From DATJGF01 sp035495315 (lineage in GTDB: Bacteria; Verrucomicrobiota; Verrucomicrobiia; Limisphaerales; UBA8199), in contig DATJGF010000111.1 of the NCBI GenBank assembly GCA_035495315.1, positions 1-22,366 of the forward strand: a stretch of 22,366 nt of DNA, in the 5' to 3' direction. Both the position numbers and the translations under genes were made by a program. Below the pieces are notes generated by a model, which saw only the letters and a program-made list of their open reading frames with translations, was not told the DNA's origin and searched no databases. This document shows, in pieces, positions 15,272-22,366 of this stretch (within the stretch, counting starts at the first letter, position 1; the number at the start of each line of letters is the position of its first letter).

Positions 15272-16057
15272 ATGGCTATGAGAAACAATCCCGTGACACG
15301 CAGAGGTTTTCTGAAAGACGCCGGCGTTTTAGCTGCCCCTCTCCTGGCCGCAGTCGACGCGCCCCCTCTGGTTGCGGCGGCGAATGAAACCGGTCGAGCG
15401 CTCAAAGTGCTTTGTGTCGGAGGCCACCCCGATGATCCTGAGTCCGGTTGTGGCGGAACTTTGACGCGTTACGTTGAATTGGGTCATTCGGTGACGATCC
15501 TCTATCTCACACGGGGAGAGCGGGGCATCCGTGATAAGGGCCTCGACGAAGCGGCGAAAATCCGGACAGCTGAATGCGAGAAGGCTTGTCAAATCATCGG
15601 TGCGCGTCCGCGTTTTTTTGGGCAGATCGACGGCGCGACCGAACTTACGCGGGGGGACGTGGACAAGATGACTAAAATGCTGGGAGAGGAGAAGCCCGAT
15701 GTCATATTCACGCACTGGCCGGTCGATACCCATATGGACCACCAGATCGCGAGCATGCTCTCGATCCGCGGCTGGATGAGTTTGGGCGAGAGGCCGCTTT
15801 TGTATTTCTTCGAAGTGGATACCGGGTCGCAATCGCAGGGCTTTTTGCCAAATACCTATGTGGATGTCAAGCCGGTGCTGGCGAAGAAAAAGGCCGCGTT
15901 GTTCGCGCATGTGAGCCAGGATGGGCAAGGCATCTGGCGCGAGCACCACGAAATCATTGCGCAATGGCGCGGACGCGAGGCTGGGGTGTCAGCAGCGGAA
16001 GCCTTCGTGCATCTTGATCGCAACGGCCCGAATAGCAAATTGCCTGGCCAGGCATAA
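15272..16057 (+). CDS. Tat-exported LmbE/PIG-L family deacetylase
   Basis: The 261-residue protein begins with a twin-arginine signal (TRRGFLKD, Arg10-Arg11) followed by an Ala/Leu-rich hydrophobic stretch to about residue 36, so it should be exported folded. The mature part is an LmbE-like domain: GGHPDDPESG holds the zinc and catalytic residues His52, Asp54, Asp55 and Glu57, and HWPVDTHMDHQ supplies the later metal His157. Members hydrolyse N-acetyl groups from amino sugars (GlcNAc-PI, mycothiol precursor, chitobiose and others). Its length is typical. It lies 58 bp after the GH39 gene and 17 bp before the racemase gene, on the same strand, so it may work in the same glycan pathway; the acceptor is unknown. 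A second ATG at 15278 is an equally good start and keeps the Tat signal. Confidence 0.9.
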   Translation: MAMRNNPVTRRGFLKDAGVLAAPLLAAVDAPPLVAAANETGRALKVLCVGGHPDDPESGCGGTLTRYVELGHSVTILYLTRGERGIRDKGLDEAAKIRTAECEKACQIIGARPRFFGQIDGATELTRGDVDKMTKMLGEEKPDVIFTHWPVDTHMDHQIASMLSIRGWMSLGERPLLYFFEVDTGSQSQGFLPNTYVDVKPVLAKKKAALFAHVSQDGQGIWREHHEIIAQWRGREAGVSAAEAFVHLDRNGPNSKLPGQA

Positions 16058-16074
16058 GGATCGTTATTGAGCCA

Positions 16075-16773
16075 ATGAAGCGGGCAGGGATTATCGGCGG
16101 GATCGGTCCCGAATCAACCATCGAGTATTATCGTCTGCTGGTTACCTTGTATCGGGAACAGACGCAGGATGGAAGCTATCCTTCCTTGATCATCAATAGC
16201 ATCGATATGCAGCGGATGAGAACTGCTATCGAAAGGGATCAGCTTCCCGAGGTGACTGAGTTTCTTCTGGAGGAGATCGCGAGGCTGGTAGATGCCGGGG
16301 CAGATTTTGGTGCGTTATCTGCCAACACACCTCACATCGTTTTTGATGCGCTGCGCCAAAGATCGTCGATACCTTTGATCAGCATCGTGGAGGTCGCCTG
16401 CGAGGCTGCTGCGATACGCGGGTTGAAGCGGCTTGGGCTGTTAGGGACTCGCTTTACGATGCAAGGTCGCTTTTTTCGTGACGTGTTCGGGCGAGCCGGA
16501 ATCGCCTTGGTCGTGCCCGCGCTCGCGGAGCAGGATTACATTCACCAAAAGTATATGGGCGAGCTCGTCAACGGCCGTTTTCTTCCAGCAACGCGGGAAG
16601 GAATGCTGCGTATTGTTCGGCGTTTAAGAGAGCAGGAGAACATCGACGGGGTAATCCTTGGCGGAACGGAGCTGCCGTTGCTTCTGCGGCAAGAGGATGA
16701 GCCAGGCTTTCTGTTGCTGGATACCACCAGGCTGCATGTGGCGCGAATCGTAGCCGAGATGATCGCTCCATAA
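16075..16773 (+). CDS. Asp/Glu racemase-family protein lacking catalytic cysteines
   Basis: The 232-residue protein has the size and fold of cofactor-independent aspartate/glutamate racemases (YgeA/RacX type): IGGIGPEST at 7-15, SANTPH at 82-87, and ILGGTELP at 194-201. In active racemases two thiols at the equivalents of positions 83 and 197 (CNT and GCTE) abstract and donate the alpha proton; here they are Ala83 and Gly197. The only cysteine in the protein is Cys109, in a different position. E. coli YgeA, with Thr83 and Cys197, shows that one thiol can be replaced, but loss of both argues for a changed reaction, a different acid/base pair or a binding role. The start ATG has no strong Shine-Dalgarno but lies 17 bp after the deacetylase stop. 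The family is clear; racemase activity is doubtful. Confidence 0.85.
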   Translation: MKRAGIIGGIGPESTIEYYRLLVTLYREQTQDGSYPSLIINSIDMQRMRTAIERDQLPEVTEFLLEEIARLVDAGADFGALSANTPHIVFDALRQRSSIPLISIVEVACEAAAIRGLKRLGLLGTRFTMQGRFFRDVFGRAGIALVVPALAEQDYIHQKYMGELVNGRFLPATREGMLRIVRRLREQENIDGVILGGTELPLLLRQEDEPGFLLLDTTRLHVARIVAEMIAP

Positions 16774-16860
16774 TGGTTTTCCGAGCGTCACTTGATGATG
16801 TATACGACTGGTTGCGTCGGCAACATTTGGGGGCCATATTGCCTGGGCAAACCACCCCAT

Positions 16861-18315
16861 ATGAATACATGGAAGAAATTTTTCGCGGCTTCGCAAACGG
16901 TCGGCGCGTGCGAAGCTTTCACAGACCAAGCCACAGGGTTCACCGGCTGGCGCCTACGGCTCGATGCCGGGCGTGCAGTTCCGACTCCCGCTCTGTCGGG
17001 TGAGAGTCTGTTTGTAGGAGGCGGCTTTGGCAGCTTTGAGTTTTATTGCCTTAATGCCAGAACGGGGGCGAGGGCATGGGAACTGCGGACGAAAGACGAC
17101 GGGCCTACTGCGGCGGTATTGTCAGACGGCCTGGCCGTTTTTAACACTGAGAGTTGCACGCTGGAAGTCGTGGAGATGGTCACTGGCAGAGTCGTTTGGG
17201 AACGGTGGCTGGGCGACCCGCTCTTGGCACAACCTGCCGTGATGGACGGACGAGTCTTCATGGCGTATCCAAAAGCCGGTGAACATCGCTTAGGCTGCTT
17301 CAGTCTCCGGGATGGACAGCCACTCTGGTCAACTCGAATTGACCACGACGTCATCACGGCTCCGGTGGTTGCGGAAGGCAAGGTTTATTTCTCTACATTC
17401 GACGGCACGGTGTGGTGCCTCGATCCGAAGACGGGCAAAGTGGATTGGAGCCAACAACTGCAGGCCACCTCTGCACCATGGATTTACCAGGGTGATGTCT
17501 TTGTGGCCCACCGCGAAGACGCGCCCCAAGGTGCCCGGCAGTCAGGCGACCCTGCGCGCACACAAACGGCGGAAGCTTTGGCGAATGAACCGGAGGTGCC
17601 GAGGGAGCGGATTAGTCGACACGACTCTGGCAGCGGGCACATCAAATCGAGCTGGGCGGCTAAATCTGCTGCGTATCTTTCCAGTTCTTCTGGTGCTGCA
17701 CGGAAGCAGTTCTATGACCAGATAGATAGTTCTGTTGGGTTTGGGAACTCCCCGGGAAGTGCAAAAATGCACATGGCCGAAAAGCTCATTGGGGAAGGTC
17801 ATGTAAGCCGCGCCTGGCGCTTTCAGGGCTCCCGGCCTGTAGTGGTAAACGGCATCCTTTACGATACTGCCGGCGACCGATTGGAGGCGAGCGACGCTCG
17901 CTCTGGAGAAGTTCTATGGTCTTGGCATGATGCTGCGCCGACTGAAGGTGAAAGGCGGCTGACTCCTCCGGCTGTCGCCAACGGTCGCGTTTGGGCTGGC
18001 ACTTGGGATGGCCGGCTCATGAGTTGGGATGCCCTGACAGGGGAGGTGCGGTGGGCGGTTCAGGTTGGTGGTTCGTGTCACTGGCAGCCGGCGGTGAGCG
18101 ATGGCTGGGTGTATGCAGGACTCGAAAACGGCAGCCTTGTAGCCTTTTCGACTCAGGACGCGCTGGACACGGATTGGCCGATGTGGGGCGGTGGCCCTGG
18201 ACATAACGGCAAGCCCGTGCCGGAAACTCGCCCAAAGTTTCAGGAGTCTGTCCAGGTCCCCCCAGTGAGGGACGATGCCGTGAAGAGCGGATTACGAGAA
18301 CCAGCGGCCGTTTGA
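16861..18315 (+). CDS. PQQ-like beta-propeller repeat protein (BamB-type)
   Basis: The 484-residue protein, read from ATG 16861, is built of PQQ-like beta-propeller blades with the recurring pattern of a G-x-V-Y/F strand, a V-x-CLD or V-x-SWD turn and T/S-G-x-x-x-W. Examples are YCLNARTGARAWEL, WCLDPKTGKVDWS, EASDARSGEVLWSW and MSWDALTGEVRWAV. A terminal MWGGGPGHNG segment also occurs in this family. No alcohol-dehydrogenase catalytic residues or signal peptide are visible, so it is more like a binding propeller than a quinoprotein enzyme. The middle (about 245-320) is Ser/Ala-rich, with weaker repeat character. The start is uncertain: ATG 16795 would add 22 residues with no recognisable feature. 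The gene follows the racemase gene on the same strand, but a functional link is not evident. Function unknown. Confidence 0.8.
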   Translation: MNTWKKFFAASQTVGACEAFTDQATGFTGWRLRLDAGRAVPTPALSGESLFVGGGFGSFEFYCLNARTGARAWELRTKDDGPTAAVLSDGLAVFNTESCTLEVVEMVTGRVVWERWLGDPLLAQPAVMDGRVFMAYPKAGEHRLGCFSLRDGQPLWSTRIDHDVITAPVVAEGKVYFSTFDGTVWCLDPKTGKVDWSQQLQATSAPWIYQGDVFVAHREDAPQGARQSGDPARTQTAEALANEPEVPRERISRHDSGSGHIKSSWAAKSAAYLSSSSGAARKQFYDQIDSSVGFGNSPGSAKMHMAEKLIGEGHVSRAWRFQGSRPVVVNGILYDTAGDRLEASDARSGEVLWSWHDAAPTEGERRLTPPAVANGRVWAGTWDGRLMSWDALTGEVRWAVQVGGSCHWQPAVSDGWVYAGLENGSLVAFSTQDALDTDWPMWGGGPGHNGKPVPETRPKFQESVQVPPVRDDAVKSGLREPAAV

Positions 18316-18387
18316 ACGTTTGAACTATATGAGACGACGCGCAATGGGCTTCGGGTAAGACGAGGATTCATTAGTCGTGGCACACAT

Positions 18388-19050
18388 TCACTGGGAAATC
18401 AGTCGATAAAACATTTTGCCTGCCGCTGGAAACGGCAAGACTACTTGCTGCTGCTGACCGATAGAAATAGGCGCGTTCGGGACCGTTGTCCAATTGCTTG
18501 GCGAGAGGTTAGGGTTTTGCTGAACGGAGTAGGCCGTCTGCTCGACTTGCCATGAGAACACAATGGTGTTGGTTACGGTCACAGTGGCTGTAAGTTGTGG
18601 CAATCGTTGCAACTGGAAGCCTTCAAGGCCGACCAAGTAAGTTCCACCGCCGGGAGGCACATCGGGCGTAAGTATGAGGGAATTGGAATAACCAAACTCG
18701 CCGCCGTCATTTCTCGCCTCGTAATAGGTTTTACCATAATTAGAGTCCCAGACTCGAACCTGCACCAACGTTGAAACAGGCAGCATATATCTGATCCCGC
18801 CGTAGAAGTACCCAGGGTTGGTTGAAAAGGTCACGGGCATGTTAAGAGGCGCCAACTCATCCATAGAAGATTGCGTGTTGGTACTGAAAAACAAGTCAGC
18901 AACGTAGGAACTAGGTCCCAGAACCAAGCCATTTGAAGCGTTAGTAACCGGAGCGTTCACATTGGCCGCAGCATTCTGGAACACTATCACACCCTGTCCG
19001 AACAATGTACTCGCAACCAAAGAGAGCGTGATAATCAGCAGAGACCTCAT
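18388..19050 (-). CDS. Small secreted protein with Verrucomicrobia-type C-terminal module
   Basis: The 220-residue protein starts with a signal peptide (MRSLLIITLSLVASTLFGQG) cleaved probably after residue 18-19. The mature part is Asn/Thr/Ser-rich with many aromatic residues and is predicted all-beta. The last 65-70 residues include YSVQQ, a SNW and a terminal FYRL, matching the layout at the end of the Ig-repeat protein at the left edge of the window. This suggests a shared secretion, anchoring or folding module. AGGA about eight bases upstream of ATG 19050 supports the start. It lies 11 bp after the truncated gene remnant on the same strand, and converges with the PQQ protein gene. No catalytic motif is visible. 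The protein family is not recognised beyond the C-terminal module. Confidence 0.75.
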   Translation of the reverse strand: MRSLLIITLSLVASTLFGQGVIVFQNAAANVNAPVTNASNGLVLGPSSYVADLFFSTNTQSSMDELAPLNMPVTFSTNPGYFYGGIRYMLPVSTLVQVRVWDSNYGKTYYEARNDGGEFGYSNSLILTPDVPPGGGTYLVGLEGFQLQRLPQLTATVTVTNTIVFSWQVEQTAYSVQQNPNLSPSNWTTVPNAPISIGQQQQVVLPFPAAGKMFYRLISQ

Positions 19051-19061
19051 TCGGAGTCCTG

Positions 19062-19400
19062 TTATGGGTTTCGGTTGACTTCGTTAATCCAAGTGGACCA
19101 AGGATTGAAATCCTGAGATCGATCAGCGTATTGCTGTACAGTCCAAAAGCTCCAGTCGTCGCTTGGATCTATTGAAGTATAGGAATAGTCACCCCAGCGG
19201 TCTGTATAGATATAGCTGATGGTTCCGGCTTGAATGGTAAAAGGTCCTACAGCAATTACTGAACCAGCGAATAACCACGAGTAATAAGCGCCAATATAAT
19301 GAGTTGTCCCGGAACCAGAATAGCCGATTACTACATCTCCAGAACAATTAACGGCCAGAGCTTTCGACACTGAACGGGTTTCTTGTGGGGTGATTTGCAT
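19062..19400 (-). pseudogene. 5'-truncated remnant of a large secreted protein
   Basis: The 112-residue frame matches only the C-terminal segment that I know from much longer secreted proteins. That segment runs: A-V-N-x-x-GDVVIGYS, then x-YYS, x-QAG-x-x-SY, the signature RWGDYSYTSIDPSDDWSFWT, VQQYA and a final W-x-TW. There is no signal peptide, and the ATG at 19400 falls inside the conserved block. The frame stays open upstream of that ATG for about 21 further codons to a TGA near 19460, with no start or secretion signal. The simplest reading is a decayed 3' fragment, lost its front by deletion or rearrangement. It may be expressed as a small protein by chance, and an assembly error upstream is possible. 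It sits between the sigma-factor gene and a small secreted protein gene. Confidence 0.6.
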
Positions 19401-19632
19401 AATCTGATTTAGCTTCGTAGGCTTATACTTAACTGAATATGTGCTAATCCATTCCCCCTTTCAGCATCAGGAGGATTTCTAGCCGAAAAAACTAAGCAAT
19501 AACAAGAGAAAAGTTGTTTAGGGTAGTCAAGAGGTTGACTCTGCGGTGCCAGGTCTTTCAACCGGCGGGTGAGACTGCGGGAGCCTAAGCCGGCTGGGGC
19601 TCTGGTGGATGCCTTTCCTGCTAAAAACAGGT
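19401..19632. other. Intergenic stretch with inverted repeats, possible decayed sequence
   Basis: About 230 bp between the truncated gene and the sigma-factor stop hold no convincing gene. AGTCAA-GAGG-TTGACT (19525-19540) is a perfect six-base inverted repeat, and GAGCC...GGCTC around 19580-19601 can form a second hairpin enclosing GCCGGC. A GTG frame overlapping the sigma stop (19636 to 19409) has low-complexity Arg/Leu/Ser-rich composition and ends in the decayed region. The stretch could be part of the eroded gene, a REP-like dispersed repeat, or a terminator of the kinase-sigma operon; it has no T-run. Confidence 0.35.
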
Positions 19633-20379
19633 TCACGTCAGCGCTGACAGAAGGTGGCGAAGCTCCTCATCAACTTGCGCCTTGTCAGAAAGGGTTTGGC
19701 CGATCTCGTTTTTGATCACTTCGCGAAAGCGGCGGCGCAACCGGTGAATTGCGACTTTTACGGCGTTTTCATTGAGCCGGAGTTGGCGGGCGGTTTCCGC
19801 TTGAGAGACGTCGTGGATTTCGCCGGTCAGCCAGGGTTTGAGAGCTTCGAACTGCTCGCTTTTGCCCGCGGCCTGTTGCTCGCTGGTGAGCGTGGCCAGG
19901 GAGTGCTCCAGCGTCGTCAAGGCCCACTTGCGGTCGAACTCGCGTTCCGGGTTGGGCGCCGCGGCATCGGTCAGTTGCGCCCCGGGCGATGTATCGGCGC
20001 CTGAATCGAGCGACTCCAAAAGGTGGCCGGCGCCGCGTTTCAGGCGATGGTCGTGCTTGCGCATCTCCATCAGAAAGTGCTTCACCGCCCCGAGCAGGAA
20101 AGAGCGGAACCGGCCACGACAGGGCTCGACCCCATCGATGCCGTGCCGGCCGAGCAGCCGCGCGAAGAATTCCTGGGTAAGGTCACGCGCCGTTTCTTGA
20201 TCCGGCGCATTGCGACGGATGAAGGCCGAGACCGGTGCGTAATAAGCGGTGCACAACTCGCTCAATGCCGCCTTGGCTTCTGGCGAGGCGCCTCGCGCCT
20301 GCAGCACCTGCGTCCATCGCGTGGTGCGAAAGGCTTCGGGACGCGATGCCGGTTCATGGAAGCGTTCAGGTTCAGTCAC
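19633..20379 (-). CDS. ECF-type RNA polymerase sigma factor
   Basis: The 248-residue protein has sigma region 2 at about 36-110 (DLTQEFFARLLGR is the core-binding 2.2 helix, and RGRFRSFLLGAVKHFL the DNA-contacting part). Region 4 lies at about 153-224, with the helix-turn-helix SQAETARQLRLNENAVKVAIHRLRRRF. The N-terminal FRTTRWTQVLQARG stretch is typical of the ECF sigma factors of Verrucomicrobia, Planctomycetes and Acidobacteria that sit next to Ser/Thr kinases. It is about 50 residues longer than a minimal ECF sigma, including an acidic/Pro linker (120-150) and a C-terminal tail. No anti-sigma gene is adjacent, so control by kinase phosphorylation is plausible. The GTG start overlaps the kinase stop (GTGA), implying coupled translation. 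Target promoters are unknown. Confidence 0.93.
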   Translation of the reverse strand: MTEPERFHEPASRPEAFRTTRWTQVLQARGASPEAKAALSELCTAYYAPVSAFIRRNAPDQETARDLTQEFFARLLGRHGIDGVEPCRGRFRSFLLGAVKHFLMEMRKHDHRLKRGAGHLLESLDSGADTSPGAQLTDAAAPNPEREFDRKWALTTLEHSLATLTSEQQAAGKSEQFEALKPWLTGEIHDVSQAETARQLRLNENAVKVAIHRLRRRFREVIKNEIGQTLSDKAQVDEELRHLLSALT

Positions 20380-22280
20380 GGCTCGATCGGCAGAGTTTTC
20401 ATTGAGTGCAGCGCCTGCTCGATGGACCCAGCCAGCCCGCTGCCCGCGATGTAGTTTGTGCGCTCAATCTCATGCGGAACAGTTTTGATTGGGGCCGAGT
20501 GGAGCGGTTCGACCAAAATCCGCAACTCGACCCCAGGCTGGACGGTGTAGCTTTGACTGGAGTCGGGTGTTTGAAAATCCACGAGGCGAATGGCGCGTTG
20601 ATAGCCGGAGCGCACCCCCCGTGGGAGAACCGTTTCGACTCGGCGATAAGCCGGAGTGGCGAGCCACTTGCTCGAAGTAAAGCCGAGCCCGAGATTCACG
20701 TTCCACTGAACAACACTGGTTTGTTCGTTCGCGACTGACCCGGGGAGCCCCCATTGCGCAAGCGCCTGCCGTGCCTCGGCATTGGTCATCACCGCAAGTT
20801 GAGATTGAGCGATGGGGTAGAACGTAATCGTGCAAAAGGGAATGTCGACGCCGCCGGCTGGACCGACTTTGAAATAGGCGCTGAAGCCCGGGTCGATTGT
20901 GGGCACACCCTTATCCCAGCGTACAAACAAAACGCTCGCGATATGGTTCGCCGGCACAAAAAAATCGAATGCCCAATGCAATTCCTCCGGCACGTTTGTG
21001 CTGAAGGTGACCTGGGATGGACCGATGACGAATTTACCCTGCACCGCGGAGGCTGCGGCACTGGCTTGGGCCTCGGCGTGCGCATGCCGCGCCTGCTCCT
21101 CTGCGATCAGGGCCTGCCTTCGTGCATTCATTGACCTGGGCAGGCCGACTACAAGGTAGAGAATAGCGAGGCCAACAGGTATGGCAAAGAGTGTGAAAAT
21201 TGTCGGGACGAACCACCTCCAGAAGCGATCGGGTTTGGTTTTTGAAACCGGTGGGACAGCTGCGGAACCGGCGGAAGATGGACCAGCGGTGGCAGCAATC
21301 GTCTCGACCTGCTTCTTTACTTCAGCAGCGCTCTTCTGGCGGTATTCGCGCTCTTTCTCCAACGCGCGGAGCACCACTTGGTCCACGCGGGCGTCCACCG
21401 CTGATTTTTCCGAAGGCGCGCCGAATCTGCCGAGCGGTAATTCGCCGGTTAACATTTCATAAAACACAACGCCCAGGGAATAAATGTCCGCCCGTTGGTC
21501 GACGTCCTCTGGATGTTCGAGTTGTTCCGGGGCCATGTAATGCGGAGTGCCGAGGGTTTTGCCCGGTTCGGTCAGAGTTGAAGCGCCATGTGGGCGACGG
21601 TTTGGAGGCTGCCCTGCAACCGACGACTCGCTGACCTGACTTTCCATCGAGACCAGCTTCGCGATCCCAAAATCGGCGATCTTCACCCGCCCTTTGGAGT
21701 CCAGCAGGATGTTTTCCGGCTTGATGTCGCGGTGAAGGATGCCTTCGTTGTGGGCAAATTGGAGCGCATCGCAGATTTTAGGTACGAGAGCCAAAGCTTG
21801 CTGCGGGGTGAATCGCCCCACGCCCATGGCCTGGCGCAGGTTCACTCCATCGACAAATTCCATCAGCAGGTAGAACAAGCCATCAGCCTGACCGAAATCA
21901 TGCACCGTCACGATGTTGGGATGATTGAGTCGCGCGAGCATGCGGGCTTCGCGTGAGAATCGCTCTGCGAAGGTCAGGTCGGCGGCGAGCGATTGGGGTA
22001 AAATCTTCAGGGCGACAAGTCGCTCCAGTTTGGGCTGGCGCGCTTTGAAAACAAATCCCATCCCGCCCTGGCCGATGAGTTCCAGGATTTCAAGGTGAGG
22101 AAAGGCTGCGGCCAATTCTTCGCGCGTGGGTGGCCTTAGCTTCGAGTCTCCACCCTGGCTGGCTTCGGTAGCAAGCGAGGCCTGCAACAATAAGCACTTG
22201 GGACAAAGCCCCTGTGGTGCTTCGGCGAGAATCGCCGCACCACAGTTCGAACAGACCTTTGGTTGAGTCGCATCGCTCAT
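20376..22280 (-). CDS. Receptor-like Ser/Thr protein kinase with N-terminal zinc ribbon
   Basis: The 634-residue protein starts with a four-cysteine zinc ribbon (Cys10, Cys13, Cys26, Cys29). A complete Hanks-type kinase domain follows (about 64-330): glycine loop IGQGGMGFVFKA (69-80), Lys92, Glu111, HRDIKPEN (183-190) with catalytic Asp185, DFG (203-205) and APE (250-252). The Ser/Thr-rich activation loop has an insertion. A single transmembrane helix (about 356-380) leads to an Ala/Glu-rich stalk (385-410) and an extracytoplasmic domain of about 220 residues with no family I recognise, presumably the sensor. The Shine-Dalgarno AGGAAGAGG just before ATG 22280 is strong. Its stop overlaps the sigma-factor start, so kinase and sigma are made together; the kinase probably controls that sigma. 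All catalytic residues are present, so activity is expected. Confidence 0.93.
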   Translation of the reverse strand: MSDATQPKVCSNCGAAILAEAPQGLCPKCLLLQASLATEASQGGDSKLRPPTREELAAAFPHLEILELIGQGGMGFVFKARQPKLERLVALKILPQSLAADLTFAERFSREARMLARLNHPNIVTVHDFGQADGLFYLLMEFVDGVNLRQAMGVGRFTPQQALALVPKICDALQFAHNEGILHRDIKPENILLDSKGRVKIADFGIAKLVSMESQVSESSVAGQPPNRRPHGASTLTEPGKTLGTPHYMAPEQLEHPEDVDQRADIYSLGVVFYEMLTGELPLGRFGAPSEKSAVDARVDQVVLRALEKEREYRQKSAAEVKKQVETIAATAGPSSAGSAAVPPVSKTKPDRFWRWFVPTIFTLFAIPVGLAILYLVVGLPRSMNARRQALIAEEQARHAHAEAQASAAASAVQGKFVIGPSQVTFSTNVPEELHWAFDFFVPANHIASVLFVRWDKGVPTIDPGFSAYFKVGPAGGVDIPFCTITFYPIAQSQLAVMTNAEARQALAQWGLPGSVANEQTSVVQWNVNLGLGFTSSKWLATPAYRRVETVLPRGVRSGYQRAIRLVDFQTPDSSQSYTVQPGVELRILVEPLHSAPIKTVPHEIERTNYIAGSGLAGSIEQALHSMKTLPIEP

Positions 22281-22296
22281 ACCTCTTCCTGAGACC
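22281..22296 (-). promoter_or_regulatory. Ribosome binding site of the kinase gene
   Basis: On the minus strand AGGAAGAGG ends one base before the ATG at 22280, giving two overlapping Shine-Dalgarno-like cores. It fixes the kinase start and is the clearest ribosome binding site seen in the window. No clear -10/-35 pair was found in the remaining 70 bases to the window end. Confidence 0.55.
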
Positions 22297-22366
22297 TCTT
22301 GTAGGGCAGGTTACAATATCTTTCGTGATTCGATCCACTGAGTTTTGTTCCGGCAAAAAAGACCCC

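Noticed and set aside
15329..15964. 211-codon minus-strand frame opposite the LmbE gene
   Set aside because: Antisense to a conserved Tat-exported deacetylase and without any domain signal.
16773..17003. 76-codon plus-strand frame whose ATG overlaps the racemase stop (TAATG)
   Set aside because: The overlap looks like coupling, but the latter half overlaps the propeller gene out of frame and is Arg/Ser-rich without a motif. It was kept in mind as a possible frameshifted start of the propeller gene, but the propeller frame is complete without it.
18310..18325. Tandem GTTTGAAC repeat at the stop of the propeller gene
   Set aside because: Only two copies of eight bases; likely chance, with no sign of a longer repeat array.
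19409..19636. 75-codon minus-strand frame starting with GTG across the sigma-factor stop
   Set aside because: Low-complexity composition, no domain, and its 3' end runs into the decayed remnant; overlap with the stop may be chance.

Overview
The window looks like a piece of a Verrucomicrobiota genome, probably a soil or freshwater relative of the Pedosphaera/Limisphaera group. This is inferred from gene content: secreted Ig-repeat proteins with a Verrucomicrobia-style C-terminal module, a Ser/Thr kinase overlapping an ECF sigma factor, an LmbE deacetylase with a Tat signal, an HGSNAT-like acyltransferase, and many FG-GAP and PQQ propellers. No rRNA, tRNA, CRISPR array, integrase or complete insertion sequence was seen.

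Layout. Positions 2-964 hold the 3' end of a secreted Ig-repeat protein, followed by a small coiled-coil protein with a CX4CXC motif. Positions 1416-2591 (+) encode a HAD phosphatase resembling phosphorylcholine phosphatases. It converges on a minus-strand operon (7176 to 2615) with overlapping genes: a DAO-family flavoprotein, a dimethylglycine/sarcosine dehydrogenase-type flavoprotein fused to a GcvT module, and a choline-kinase-like phosphotransferase. Together these suggest use of phosphocholine or N-methylated amines, with the methyl groups passed to folate. Positions 7576-8799 (+) encode a polytopic acyltransferase.

Positions 12848 to 9071 (-) encode an AhpD-like protein, then an UnbV-type FG-GAP/ASPIC protein and an UnbU-type NqrB/RnfD-related membrane protein, the last two overlapping by ATGA. 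The UnbU/UnbV pair is known from enediyne clusters but here has no enediyne synthase beside it. It is the most promising poorly described system in the window. Across a 311-bp divergent region with palindromes, direct repeats and a TATAAT box, a plus-strand run (13160-18315) encodes NrtS, a secreted GH39-like glycosidase, a Tat-exported LmbE deacetylase, an Asp/Glu racemase homologue lacking both catalytic cysteines, and a PQQ-type propeller protein.

The right end is all on the minus strand. A receptor-type Ser/Thr kinase with an N-terminal zinc ribbon overlaps an ECF sigma factor by GTGA. Next come a 5'-truncated remnant of a large secreted protein and a small secreted protein. That small protein ends in the same kind of C-terminal module as the Ig protein at the left edge.
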